64,000 nt of DNA from Cacajao melanocephalus. Lineage: Eukaryota; Chordata; Mammalia; Primates; Pitheciidae. Each line of letters opens with the position of its first letter. Positions within the stretch are counted from its first letter, which is position 1. Of the stretch, positions 17,167-32,719 are shown in pieces. The DNA lies in the NCBI GenBank assembly GCA_963573385.1, contig CAUYLG010009080.1:1-64000 (forward strand), written 5' to 3'. The translations under genes were made by a program, and so were the position numbers. Below the pieces are notes generated by a model, which did not search any database, was not told the DNA's origin, and saw only the letters and a program-made list of their open reading frames with translations.

Positions 17167-18299
17167 AAGACGCTAAGTTTGGGAGTCTAAAAGTTGAAAC
17201 GCTAAATTGCTACCATGAAAGTAATTATTGCAATTGACCAATATTTACTTTGCATTTGCAAAATTCAGTCTTTTTACAAAGGGATTTCTAAAGAAGAGCA
17301 GACAGCACTCTGCAGCTGCACTTTGATGAGAAAGAAAATCAATGCTTCTGCATTTGCACACTCAGTAGAAGGGGTGAGGAATGATCATGTCCACCAGAAA
17401 TCACTCATTTGGGTGAAAGTATTACAGGGCTTGGTGGATCCAAATAATTTTCTCAAACCACTTAAGCACAGAGAATTCACAAAGCTTCTCAATTCTCCTG
17501 TTGCTGCAAAAGCATGTTTCCATGGTGCATGTGACACACTGAGAGCTACTGGCATCCAGCCACCTGAGCACACAAAGCTACCTAGTAGCACAGGTGTGCT
17601 GCAGCAAAAATAGTACTTTGTAAGGATGCAGAGAGCCTGCTCATTGCTAAATCATTATCTAACAAATGTTCAAACCAGCATGACATAAATTATCATTGTG
17701 GGATGACATGATACCATAATATTTGTGGATTCTAGCCCCTATGCAGGAGCTTCCATATAACTCTGCCTGGTCCATGTGGGAAACTGAATACTCTGCTAGG
17801 AAGGAGACGGGAGGAGCTCTGAACCCAAGACTCTCACCACCATCTCCATCGTGGAGCAGCAGTGCTGTCCTGCTCTCTTCTCTCTGGTGTCCTTTGTGTC
17901 CAGGAAACCTCATTTTGCAGATATAGGGACTTTGAATAGATCCTGAGACACAAAGTCACCCCTTACATAGGGTTGAAATATCCAGCTGCCTGGAGTTGGT
18001 GACATGGGACAGAAAGGCCAACCAGATACTGGTTCAACTGTGAGAGGGGCCAAAGCCCGAGCGTGAGGACCAGTTTTCAGACCTGGTGCAATAAGCTCCA
18101 GGTGCTGACTAGGTGGGAGGCACCAGACAGAGATGCAGAGCACACCTCTCCTCCCTGCTGGGTACCTGCCACCCTCCACAAGCCCAGCGCTCCCCCTCCT
18201 AGGACATCCCGAGGGCCCCTGTTCTGCCTCCCCACTGTTGAGTGCTTGACTTGAGAAGCTGCTGTCACCTCGCTCCCGACAACCCAGACAGCCGGAATG

Positions 18300-18300
<1 letters not shown>
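17167..18300. other. Unique sequence with a 132-codon open frame
   Basis: No repeat is recognised. A plus-strand frame at 17215-17613 is open for 132 codons. It has no domain I recognise, no nearby promoter signs and no obvious splice context, so I do not call it a gene. The part after 18100 is locally GC-richer. Confidence 0.45.
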
Positions 18301-19130
<830 letters not shown>

Positions 19131-19139
19131 GCTGTTGCC

Positions 19140-19700
19140 TGTATGGTGTAATGTGTGTGACTTTTGCAAAGCAAATCGGAAGATACACTTTGCATCATCA
19201 TCATGCAATTGAGTCTGCAGGGCATACCTGCATTAACTAATTATGGATCCCTTTAATGGATATTTGGCAATAATGGTGGCTTTTTAATCATCTGAGATAA
19301 AAACTAGTTGTGCTGTGACTGAACTGTCGCTGTGCATTAGTAATTGATTCCACAGGGATAAATGGATGTCTGTAATTGGGAGTAACTAAGATAAGATTTA
19401 ATAAGCATCTTGATCTTTCCCAAGAATCTAATTGCTCAGATTAGTCTGTCATCTCTGAAAGCTATAAGTAATGCAAACAATTTATAGATCACTCTCAGAA
19501 ACTTGCAACTTAGGGAATGTCAGGCAAGTGCTGAAGAATCTGACTCCTTTCATAACCTGATTTGCCTACCGTCAATTTATATGCATGGTGGTTTTTTTTA
19601 AAAGGTCATTGTAATTTCTCTAGTTATTTTTATTAAATTACAGTGATTAATTTTAGGGTATTAGTGATTAATTTTGTTCTCACTATTCTAGTAAAGTAAG
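19140..19700. promoter_or_regulatory. Candidate conserved non-coding element (TAAT-rich, repeat-free)
   Basis: The stretch contains no recognisable repeat. It has an unusual density of homeodomain-like TAAT cores, for example 'aactaattatgg' (19234), 'gcattagtaattgattcc' (19335) and 'gtgattaatttt' twice (19642, 19663). A WGATAAG-type site 'agataaga' lies at about 19391. Such composition is common in developmental enhancers, but conservation cannot be judged from one sequence. This is a hypothesis, not a called enhancer. Confidence 0.3.
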
Positions 19701-21033
19701 TTTTTAACAAAATTGGTGTACCCTTTAAAAAGGAAAAAGAAAATAAACCTCCCAGACCACCCACTCATTCTGCAGCAGCTGGAGAATGAATGTAGCTGCC
19801 CCTCTTTGTTCCTTATTTCCTGCCCACTGGAGGAGTCTACATGGGGTGCCCCAAGTCTCCCCAGCAGGACTCACAACTGGTCACTGGGTCCTAAGTGATG
19901 CATAAGCTGGCTACATAGGACCAAACCCTGGGACAGCACCCACCTAGGAGCTGTGCTTGGTGCAGAGAAGGCATTCAATACAAGTCAGAAATGTCATTCA
20001 CTTAATCACCTACTCATTCATTCATTAACACTAACTAGTCAGAAAATTTGGAGATGGATTCAAGGAGCAGTTAAAAGCTATCCATTTTCTTACTAACAAA
20101 GAGACATTTCCCATGTCCCAAAGCCCTGTCTCATCTTCCCCCCCTGCTCTGGATTCATGCACCTGTTTCTATATCAGGAAACTGCCAGGGCTGGCTGGTT
20201 CCAGTGCCCTGCTGCCCTCCCCAAGGGCAAAGATGCTCAAGGTTCAGTCTCTTTCTCACCATAGAGCCGTGATTCTTAAATTTAAAAGGAGAGATGTTGT
20301 TTTCCTTTATACCCTACCCCAGAGAGAGATGCCCTTCTCCCCAGCCCCAAGTGAGAGTTTAAGGGTAAGTCTATGCTTTGCTCTTGTGCAGAGAATGCTC
20401 AAGTACTCTAAAGGAGTGACCCCCTGCCAAGGAGAGGAACGAAGACAGGAAAGGAGGAGGAGGAGCAGATCTGCCAACACTGGTGCTTTTTCCTGGGAAC
20501 TCATAGCAATGGTGACTCCAGTATCTTTCTCACAAGCTCTGCTCTCTTCCCTGAGCTCCTTTTTTCTCCCTCCCAGGTAGGAATGTTCACCTCACCTGAG
20601 AGGCCAAATACCCAAAACCTCAGCTTCCCTGCAAAAAGAAAGAAAACCATGTCTCTCGCTTTCCTCTCTCTGGTAATAGTTGTCCCGTCTTCCCAAGACC
20701 CTCAGCTTGGCAGCTGGGACACATTCTCTTCCTGCATAGTCTTGGTGTTTCGCCCTGTAATAGCTCATTCCCAGCTCCAATGCCATTATCAGCATTCACA
20801 ATCACATCCCTGTTCACCTGTATCTTCCCAGACAGTCTCCATCCGGTCCCCTCTCCTCTGTTCCAATCCACTCAGTAGTACTCACCCACTCCAATCGCAT
20901 CTGTCTCAAACACTACTTCAATCCTCTTCTCCTCTCATCAAGGATTTCAATTATTGAGGCTGCCTATTAAGTAAATCTCTTCACTCTTTAACATGATCCA
21001 AGTTTGGTTTTTTATTGTTGGTGTTGTTTTGTT
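19701..21033. other. Unique sequence with chance open frames
   Basis: I recognise no repeat beyond a weak L2-tail resemblance at 19940-20020. Plus frames of 155 codons (20113-20580) and 124 codons (20583-20957) follow one another. Their composition is low-complexity, Ser/Leu-rich in a C/T-rich strand, which favours chance. Confidence 0.45.
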
Positions 21034-21323
21034 ATTTTTTTTTTTTTTTGAGACAGAGTCTTGCTCTGTTGCCCAGGCTGGAGTGCAGTGGCGTGATCTT
21101 GGCTCACTGCAACCTCCCCTCCCCAGTTCAGGCACTTCTGTTGACTGAGCACCCCCAAGTAGCTGGGACTACAGGTGGCTGCCACCAAAGCCAGCTAATT
21201 TTTGTATTTTCAGTAGAGACAGGGTTTCACTTTGTTGGCCGAGCTGGTCTTGAACTCCTAACCTCAGGTGATCCACCTACCTTGGCCTCCCAAAATGCTG
21301 GGATTACAGGCATGAGCTACCAA
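21034..21323 (-). mobile_element. Alu, antisense, lacking its first ~10 bases
   Basis: A T16 run marks the 3' tail on the left. On the right the copy ends at 'catgagctaccaag', so the 5' start is clipped. It is followed by AT and CA repeats. Confidence 0.93.
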
Positions 21324-21329
21324 GTTTTA

Positions 21330-21445
21330 TATCATATATATCATATAACATATAATCACTGTATCATATACACATGCACACACTCATGCACACACTCACA
21401 TCCCCAATAACAAACACACACACAGGCACACACTCACATCCCCAC
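21330..21445. repeat. Imperfect TA/CA-rich simple repeats
   Basis: An ATATCAT-rich patch (21330-21370) runs into interrupted CA/CACT units up to about 21445, including two copies of 'cacactcacatcccca'. It is too interrupted to be a classic (CA)n. Confidence 0.8.
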
Positions 21446-21597
21446 AGTCCTGGCCAAGTACAATACCCTGAGCATCTTCCTGCCTTTCCACCTCCTTTGG
21501 ATTCCACCTAATGCCTGGAATTGAAGTCTTTATTGCTCCAAGGATGATCTCAAATGGCCCGTGAGTAACACCTTGGTGCATCCTACTCACATAGCAT

Positions 21598-21820
21598 CTT
21601 TTCTCTCTGAATCACACTTTTTTTTTCCACTTCCATGGACTTTGCCTCAATTTTTCTCTACATCTTAGGCCTTTTCTCTCTGAATCACATATTGCTTTTT
21701 TTCACTTCTGCAGACTTTGCCTTAATTTTTCTCTACGTCTTAGGGCTTTTCTCTAGGAATCACATATTGCTTTTTTCCTCTTCTGTGGACTTTGCCTTAA
21801 TTTTTCTCTCTGTCTTAGGC
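21598..21820. repeat. Three tandem copies of a 75-bp unit
   Basis: Units lie at 21598-21670 (73 bp), 21671-21745 (75 bp) and 21746-21820 (75 bp). Each begins 'cttttctct' and ends 'ctct..gtcttagg'. Inside are 'gaatcaca' and 'gactttgcct.aatttttctc'. Copies 2 and 3 are closest. The 75-bp length is a multiple of three, so one plus frame stays open across the repeat (21635-21865), giving a 25-residue periodicity without evidence of translation. Confidence 0.95.
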
Positions 21821-22813
21821 ATCTTTATCTTTCCAGTTCCTCATAGGATATTTGGTACATTGTAGGTGTTCAACATTTATATTTGGTAAATTAAGTTGAA
21901 AATATCTCAATGGGAGAACTATTCATGTTACCGCTAAAAGTAATTTAATTTTAATTAAATTATAGGGCCCAGCTGACACCAACCAAATGTGGGAGGTCTG
22001 GGCTGCATAATATATTCCTTCACTACAGCTTTAACTTTAGTCCTCAGGCTGTTTCAGAAGAATTTTGAAATTAACTGAACTACTTCCTGAATCGATTCCT
22101 TTTCTGGCCTGAAACCACCTGGGAGCTCACAGTAGGAGATAATTTTAATGTGATTGGTTAGCCTGTGCTAAAATATAACTGTGCATTTGGTATGACCACC
22201 CACCCCCTTGTAAAAACACTTCCTCCAATCTCCATATAATCATATATTTTCATAAAGCTTGCAAACATAAGACCAAGAATTGCTCACCCTTTTTCTCTCC
22301 ATCTTCTCTTCTGGCACAAATTTCAGCAGTTCCGGAAGTGCTAGATTTCCTATGGACACGGTTGGCGTCCAGCTAAGGGAAGTTGGGTGGGATTTACATT
22401 TACTTTGAATTTAGTGGAAATACTGAGGTAGTTATAAATCCTTTGAAGTCACAAGGTTATCTCTAGCTGCCTTAGTGTAGGAATGGCCTCTAGGAGTATT
22501 CTCATCCCCTACTGGGTCAATTCTCTTAGCAAATCGTCACTAAACCCAGGGACAGAGGTCACATAGGCCATACTTATATGAGACATACTTGTACAAGATG
22601 CACTTCCAATATACCTGGTATTGGAGTGTGTGAGTAATAAAAGGTAAACAAGCCTTGAAAGATACAGAGCCAAAGCTAATCTGTGGAAAATCCTTTGAAT
22701 CATCAGATATGTAAAACTATAAATAGAAAATTTGATGCTCATAGCTTCTAGTCACAATGGAAGCTTTCTTTTGTCAGGAATAGATTCGATGAAATCATAG
22801 CATATATGATTAC

Positions 22814-22827
<14 letters not shown>
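21821..22827. other. Unique sequence
   Basis: I recognise no repeat. A C-rich patch and TATA-like AT stretch near 22200-22260 recall LTR promoters but lack other LTR features. Confidence 0.4.
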
Positions 22828-24380
<1,553 letters not shown>

Positions 24381-25924
24381 GTATTTTCAGCCATTTTAGC
24401 ATTCCCATTTAAACATTCAGAAATTTGTCTATTTTCCTGTTTTAACTTTGGGACATAGAATCACCTGGAATACATATGATTATATATGTATTGGGTTATA
24501 ATCATCCTATTTGTACATATAAATATGGTCATATATGTTTATAGTTTAGCCATTTATGACTGTGTAGGATAAATTATATCACATAGTTATAATCCTGTAG
24601 CAGTATGAATTTTTGTGGTTAATTACATTGTACAGTGCTGGAAAGTAGCTTTCCATGCATATTTGATGTGTCACCTAACTTCTTTTTGCAGCACTAAAGA
24701 GCCCTGGTAAATTCATTCTAATTATTCACATTCCAGGGCTATAACTAAATACATATTTAAAATTAAATATAAGCTGGCTCATCCCAAGAGGAAAAAAAAC
24801 CTCATAAAATAGCACAGATGCATTTATAACAAATTTCTGAGGTAACTTAAAAGTAATTTAAAAGCACTCCCCACACAGTTCACTGTCTTTTAATAAAATT
24901 CAGCTTCATTTATCTAAAACATTTAATCAAATGTTATCTTTTCATGAAGTCATGGCATGTAAAACTGAGGATTAATGAATGCCAATTTTTAAGTAGATAC
25001 AATATTACAGCAAAAAAGTAGGAAAGCATATTCTTGTTAGTAAAATGCTAATATAACAGCTTAAACTTCTATAATGAATAGCATCTCCATATTAATTAAA
25101 TTTAATGACTTTAAAGCACATAACAAAAGATACTGCGTTCTAAGAAAAATATCTGAAACTACTCTGGTATTTCATCCAGAAACAGCTTCATGACCCAGCA
25201 CAAAATAAACTTCCTTAAGAGTTCATAAACAAGAAGTCCAATGAACATCCTTGGCGGGGAGATTCACTCAACATATTTTCCCTGTGGCCAATAGGTTCAA
25301 TAAATGGCTAAATAAAAAATATTTATAGAATTCAGTGAGGCACAGTTTCTTGGGATCCATTACGTTCAATTAACATAAGACTATTTCTCATACTAACCAA
25401 ATTTGTAGATATACTATACTATAGGTTAAATGATTATATTTTGTGCCAATATTTCTCAATAAATATGAATTACCCCCACTTTTTCAGGCCACTATTATAC
25501 TACTACTTTGCAAGATTTTATATGGCCACTTATGTGTTCCAAGGTATCGCACATAACTAAATAAGCTAAAAAACATAGGTGACCCACTCCACGGCAAAAT
25601 ACTCAAGAAAAAGCTCCCTGTATCCCCATTAGAGTAATAACGTACTTAATAACATTAAACTTCAACCCACCTCTTCCATTAATTAGTTTAGTTCTAAAGA
25701 AGCAGGAAGAAGATGCTATAAAATGTTTGTTTTATAAATAAGAAGTAAAAATATAATGTATGTGTGCTGAGGATAACTACAAAATATACAAAATAAAAAG
25801 TGAAGCCAAAATAGTCACACATTAACCTGTTTTTTCCATTTTCAAGAATATGTAATAGGTACTATTTCTATTAACTAACTTGAGTGTTTTTAATGTATAA
25901 GCACTTTAATATCCTCAATATAAT
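24381..25924. other. AT-rich unique sequence, 1.5 kb
   Basis: I see no repeat or gene. This is one of the longest repeat-free stretches in the window. Stops are dense in all frames. Confidence 0.45.
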
Positions 25925-26100
25925 ACTGGGTTATTTTATTGGGGTGAAAACATGTACAATAGCACATTGTTAACTATACGTACAATGCCATACAACAGAT
26001 CACTAGAACTTAACTATCCTGCATGAGCAGCTTCATACCTGTCGAATAGCAACTCTCCGTTTCCACCTCCACTCTCAAGCAGTTATCATATTCACAATTT
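25925..26100 (-). mobile_element. Old L1 3' end fragment, antisense
   Basis: The plus strand shows 'cacattgttaactatacgta' and 'cactagaacttaactatcct', antisense phrases of L1M 3' ends. Only about 175 bp is recognisable. Confidence 0.55.
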
Positions 26101-26128
26101 AGCAGATGAGAAAATATATGTCCAGGAG

Positions 26129-26475
<347 letters not shown>

Positions 26476-26905
26476 TTTAAGAAATCTCACAAAAAGTGTA
26501 CATCAGCACTGGGACACATACTCAGGTCTTCTATTTCAAATTTTTTTCACTATGACTCTACCATCCCTTACAGATAGGGCATGTTCCTGTCTTCAAGGAC
26601 TATATATAATGACAATGTTCTTAGAATGCTATTCTTGAAAATCAATCTCAAAATTTGGAGCTGGGCAGACACATTGATATCGTCAAGTCTGGAAGTTCTC
26701 AATTCCTTTTCCTTACTGCAAAACACACACCACATTGCTGTGAATGAGCAATGGATAACTGCCTAATATATTTATATTAAAACCAGCTAGAAGTTATTTG
26801 CAATGTCTAATGTACTTGTGGTAACCACACTTCTTTCTGCCTGGCAAGAAATCATCAGAACTCAAGTGACGGTGATGGTACTGTAGGGACAGTCTTGAAA
26901 TCAGT
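26476..26905. other. Unique sequence
   Basis: No repeat or gene is recognised. Confidence 0.4.
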
Positions 26906-27010
26906 AGTTTAATCACCATTAAAAGTGTTTAATAATTTAAAATAGTTTAAATTTCATCACCATTAGAAGTGTTTAATAATTAAAATAGTTTAATCACCAT
27001 TAAAAGGTTT
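26906..27010. repeat. Tandem repeat, ~2.6 copies of a 38-43 bp unit
   Basis: Units start with 'agttta' at 26906, 26944 and 26987 and contain 'atcaccatta.aag(t)gttt' followed by 'aataattaaaat'. The middle copy has a 5-bp insertion. The third is partial. Confidence 0.9.
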
Positions 27011-27084
27011 CTTGGAAATCACCTCAAAAATTATCTCAAAATATCAGAATATAGAAATAGTCCAGCTGTGGGTAGCAGATTTGA

Positions 27085-27215
27085 GCCCTTCATTTTATCT
27101 ACAAGGCCTAGAGGTTGAGGAATTTGTCCAAGGAAGCAGTTCTGGTGCATGGTAGAAGCAGTTCTTATATTTAGAGATCCTGATTCTGTTCTTCCAACCA
27201 TTATATTGTCACTTC
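27085..27215 (-). mobile_element. MIR fragment, antisense (weak)
   Basis: The order 'cattttatctacaaggc', 'gaggttgaggaatttgtcca' and 'gatcctgattctgttcttcc' fits antisense MIR, but divergence is high. Confidence 0.5.
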
Positions 27216-27703
27216 ACCTGCTTATAGAGGTGAGAAATGTGAAGTACCAGGTTTGGATTCAAGAGTTTGATTAAAACATATTTTGATCTCTGTCTTCTCT
27301 GTTTCTTGCACCATTCAACAATAAGTATATATAGTAGCTAATATCGGAGAACAGAGTTGTGAAGCTGAGAAGAAAGAATATCCAGAAGAAACATATCCCA
27401 GAAAGTGTCTGGGGAAAGTAACTGAAGAAAGGAATTAAAATACAAGAGGCAGGCCTTTTACCCTGGACTCTGTCTGCCACCAGCTGCTTCTCTCTCTCTC
27501 TCTCTGAATAAACTGGTGAATCACCAAGACATATAATACTTGGAAGAGACTTTGATTTTGATTGTTCTAATAGATGATGGGTTTTGTCAATAGGATGCAA
27601 CTTCCCTCTAACTTCCTGAAATACATGTGAAGAGTTCCACTGAATGGTAAAATGTGAAAGTACAATATTCTCAAAAGGTCAACTGAAAATTCATCATTTT
27701 TAA
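27216..27703. other. Unique sequence with a short TC run
   Basis: A (TC)10-like stretch lies at about 27487-27506. I recognise nothing else. Confidence 0.4.
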
Positions 27704-28013
27704 GCCCTCAAATTTTTTGTTTGTTTGAGACACAATCTTGCTCTGTCACCCAGACTGGAGTATAGTGGTGTGATTTTGGCTCGCTGCAGCTTCCAGGTTC
27801 AAGCAATTCTCCTGCCTCAGCCTCCCTAGTAGCTGAGACTACAGGCTCGTGCCACCACACCTGGCTAATTTTTGCATTTTTAGTAGAGACTGGCTGTCGC
27901 CATGTTGGCCAGGCTTTTCTTCAAACTGGACTCAAATGATCCACCCACCTCAGACTCCCAAAGTGCTGGAATTACAGGCACGAGCCACTGTGCCCAGCCA
28001 GGCCCTGAAATTT
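27703..28013 (-). mobile_element. Alu, antisense, with target-site duplication
   Basis: The body is about 27719-27999. The flanks are 'agccctcaaattttt' on the left and 'ggccctgaaattttt' on the right, 13 of 15 matching. The middle of the Alu has lost a few bases before 'ttccaggttcaagcaattct'. Confidence 0.93.
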
Positions 28014-28649
28014 TTAATAACTGATAGTTCATTGGTTTAGCAAGCAACCATTGATTTTTTTTTCCCAACATTTTACAACTTACGGTTGTATTAGTCAAGA
28101 AGAATGGAACATTGTACTCATGATTCAGAGTACATTCTCCAGTTGAACCCTCAAATATCTTGTAAATATGAATTATTACCTACATTTTATATGTGGGAGC
28201 ACAAGAACTAGAGAGAATCATAGCCCAAGTTCCCAATACTAATAGGAGACAGATTATGGCAGAAACATCTCAATGTCCCCAAAGCCATAATAAAGCCTAT
28301 TTTTTTTTCCTGGTATTCACCTTGAAAATGACACTTCCATTTTTTTACCAGGTTTATGGTTTACAAAATATATACATACTTATTTTCTTTTATGATTACA
28401 TCACTGGACTTCTTAATTCAATACATTAAACATTTATACAATGTCATGCTTTCTCCAAATGTTATCTTTTTATCACACAATCTCAATCATCCAGTAATAG
28501 CTGTGGTTAGGGCCCAGCGAAGCAAGGTGGTAGATTATGTTTTTCATCTAAAAAATAAGAACTTTATTATGAATAAGGTTTCAAGTGGACCTCTTCCATA
28601 TGAGAGCCTTCTATTTTTCAACATAAAAATTTAATGTAAAGGTTTTATT
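28014..28649. other. Unique AT-rich sequence
   Basis: No repeat or gene is recognised. Confidence 0.4.
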
Positions 28650-28765
28650 TTTTACTTTAATTTTTGTTGGTACATAGTAGGTGTGCATATTTATGGAGTA
28701 CATGAGATGTTTTGATACAGGGATGTAATGTGTAATAATCACATCATGTAAAGTGAAAACCCCTC
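28650..28765 (-). mobile_element. L1 3' terminus fragment, antisense
   Basis: 'ggtacatagtaggtgtgcat', then 'ggagtacatgagatgttttg' and 'gtaataatcacatcatg' are the antisense L1MA/L1PB 3' end. The T-rich stretch at 28645-28660 is the tail side. An Alu follows directly. Confidence 0.75.
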
Positions 28766-29055
28766 TTTTATTTGTGACAGAGTCTCATTCCATCACCCCA
28801 ACTGGAATGCAGTGTCAAAATCTCAGCTCACTGCAACCTCCATCTGCCAGGTTCAAGCAATTCTAGTGCCTCAGCCTCCCAACTAGCTAAGATTATAGGC
28901 ATGCACCACCACACCTGGCTACTTTTTGCGTTTTTAGTAGGAATGGGGTTTAGCAATGTTGGTCAGGCTGGTCTTGAACTCCTGACCTCAAGTGATCTGC
29001 CCACCTCAGCCTCCCAAAGTGCTGGGATTATAAGCATGAACCACTGTGCCCAGCC
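28766..29055 (-). mobile_element. Alu, antisense
   Basis: The tail side is 'cttttatttgtgacagagtc' and the 5' end is 'ccactgtgcccagcc'. The A tail has almost disappeared. Flanks 'ctctttta' and 'tactttta' may be remnants of a duplication. Confidence 0.92.
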
Positions 29056-30287
29056 CCCACTACTTTTAATTGGACATATATTATTCCCAGCCTTCTGGCT
29101 TCGATCTGGCCAATGTGACATAAATGTAGTGTGGTATGTCAGTGTCCAGAAACTTAAAATATAGTTGGCATTAAAAGACTTCTACTTCTGATAATGATGA
29201 ATTAGGTTATTCAAACCACCATTCCTATTGAGAAAAATGAGAAAAGCCAGATAAACTTAAAAGTCTGTCTGAGGACATTGTGGAGCTAAGAAATCAGTGA
29301 ATATTTACAAGACTATGGCACAAAAGAAAATGTACCACCAGAGAGGCAAGCCCAGCATTTGGGTCTGCCTTCTCTACTGTAGGGTCTATGTACCAATTCA
29401 GAACATTCAGCTGAAAGGCTGAGAATGCTGAGCAGAGCTTTTTAACAGCCTCATGTAAATAATGGCACAAACACTAGACTCCAAGGCCCACCAAGCAAAA
29501 GGAACATTGTGGGAAACAAACACTCTGAATTGAGACCCAAAAAATGCATCCTTTAATTAAAGGTGAAATAGAAATGCACTGGCCCTAAAAGAAATGAAGC
29601 CTAATTTTGTAAAATCTCAATCACTAGAATTAGTTTGGGATGATCTAGATTTGCCAATGTCCCTAGCAACCAGCCATAAGCAAAATATATTCTAAAAAAA
29701 TCATGAGGCACATAGGGAACTGGACTATGTGATTCAAAAAGAAAGAGAGGAAACAAGCAAAACAAACAGAACCACAGGAAATCTAACAAATAGCTACAAG
29801 ATAAAGAACTTTGAGTAACTAGGCTGAATATTTTCAAGAAGATAAATTTAAAGCTCAAGAAAGTTGGCAGATACATGGAAACCAAGAAATGAAAACTTCT
29901 AGACCTGGAAGAGAAATTAAATTAAGAATTTAAAGGATGTGCTTAAAAGCAGATTGAATACAGCTAAAGAAAAAATCTGTGAACTTGAAGATTGGTCAGG
30001 AGAAAACATCCAGGATGAAGCATGAACGAACAATAGAACATAAAAAGGCAACAAAATGAGATTAAAGTAACAGAAGCGACAATAAGAAGTAAATACACAC
30101 ACAGAAACATACACACACCCACGAGTGAAGCTCAGAGAAACAAAAGAGAAAGAATGGGAAATAAGCAGTATTTAAAGATATGAGTTAATTCCTGAAAACT
30201 TCCCAATACCAAGGAGAGGCATCAAGATACACATTCAAGAATTCTCGCATATCCCAAGTATGATAAATAAAAAGAAAACTACACAGT

Positions 30288-31044
<757 letters not shown>

Positions 31045-31165
31045 CCCCAAGACCTTTAAAGTTTTGAGAACAGCTTCAGAGATGCCACCAAAAAGACACA
31101 GGAATCACTTCTCAGCAGAAATAAAAGAATCAAGAAGATGAAGGAATGTCTTCAAAGCACTGAAT

Positions 31166-31560
31166 CTTATTGTATACATAATCCATTGCTGCATAAAAAG
31201 TTACCCCCTAAACTTGGTGGCTTGAAACAATGCATATTTATTATCAATCAGGTTTTGTGGGTAAGGAATCCATATGCAGCTTAAGAGGGGGCTTTTGGCT
31301 CAAAGTCATTCCTGAGTTTGTAGTCCAGCCCGTTAGCCAGGATTAAGGTCCCACCTGAAAGCTCAGCCTAGAAAGGAAGGAGGAACTGCCTTCCAACCTC
31401 ACCTCCATGGTTGTTTATAAGCCTCCATCCCTTGTCATGTGGCTTTTCTGACAAGGATTCCTCCCAATATGGCAACCAGCTTTACCAAAAGCAAGTCATT
31501 CAAGCTCAGGTATAGATGAACCTCCGAAGGTATACATCTTTACAGCAACTCAAGTATAGT
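31166..31560 (-). mobile_element. Possible MaLR-like LTR, antisense
   Basis: The plus strand reads 'ttgctgcataaaaagttacc', then 'aacttggtggcttgaaacaa' and 'aatcaggttttgtgggtaag', an order seen at the end of old MLT-type LTRs in antisense. The rest is too diverged for a firm call. Confidence 0.45.
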
Positions 31561-32719
31561 TCCTCGTGATCTGTAAACCAGTGAAACTAAAATGACTAGT
31601 AATCTTTTCCCAACACACAAAACATATAATGGTGGAACAGAAACAGGATAACCACTATAGACATTTCTGTTCAAAGAGAAGAAGAGGTGAGCCACAAAAC
31701 AGCCACTGGTCCATAACAATTTTAAAATTCAGATGAGCAAATGTTGAAAGTTCCTGATTACATCTCAAAGTCTGATAATAATTCCCCATGATTCCCTGTG
31801 TCACTCTCTGGGCTCTTGCTTCTGCCTTCTAAGGTATCTTTCTTTTTTCATGGAAGTTAGTATATCTGCAGCTGAAAAACTCAGTCTGTTTTCTGCCAGA
31901 AGCTTCTACTCATCTGGTACCGTGTTCTCCTTAATCCAAGATGCTGTTGTTTCTACATACATAACTCTTTTAAAAATATTGTGGGTCTCTTGTCAATCTT
32001 CTTGATATTTATTACATAAAAAGCTACATCTCAAATTTCCTTGAGATAAATATGTCTCTATTTCGGGTATCTATACGGGCACAATACTCTTCACCTTCTT
32101 AGAATCCATATTGCTTAAGAGGATCTATGAGTCTCATGATTAACTTAAAGAGCTTTGCACTTGACTAAATAATACTCGAAGTAAACCACCTTCGATTTTT
32201 CAATTATACCTTTGGCTTCATCCTTAGACCAAGCTTTCTTGAGAATGCCTTGCATTTGATCTTTGTTCAAAGACCACTTCTTAACTTTAGCATTATTTTT
32301 TATCTGTATAGGCTGAGAGTTTTCAAAACCATCAAGTTAAGTTCTGACTCCTTTCTGTTTGACAGCTCAACTTCTATTTTTGCACATTTTGCTATAAGCA
32401 TCAGAAGAAGCCAAGTAGCACCTTCAGAACTTTGCCTAGAAATCTTAGTTATGTCATTCAATTCAAATAAAATTTTCCTCCTTTTATGAACTTTCTGCCA
32501 CAACATAACAAGAATCTCCTTTCTCCATACCAAGAAGATATGCATTACTATCCAGAAAAAGTTCACTGCCAGCATTCTCAAAGATGATGGGATTTCTGTG
32601 AACACTTTCTTCAATGCACTTTAGACTTCCACTAACTCTTTCTCCTCAAAGTCCACTGAGCAGTTCTGAGGCCATTCACACATTTTCAGTATTTTTTAAT
32701 TGAAGCATCTCTTTTATCG
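31561..32719. other. Unassigned AT-rich sequence, perhaps an ancient repeat
   Basis: I recognise no family. A minus frame of 104 codons (32300-32614) and a plus frame of 79 codons overlap. Stops and composition do not favour either. The minus strand from 32650 to 31850 has an even, purine-rich texture that could be an old element. Confidence 0.35.

Noticed and set aside
20113..20957. Successive plus-strand open frames of 155 and 124 codons
   Set aside because: They lie in C/T-rich DNA, show no domain, are separated by a stop, and lack promoter or splice support.
21598..21820. Possible CRISPR-like array
   Set aside because: The units are contiguous, long and without unique spacers, and the DNA is vertebrate.
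22140..22340. LTR promoter (CCAAT-like and AT-rich box)
   Set aside because: There are no TG/CA ends, no polyadenylation signal in the expected place and no family resemblance.
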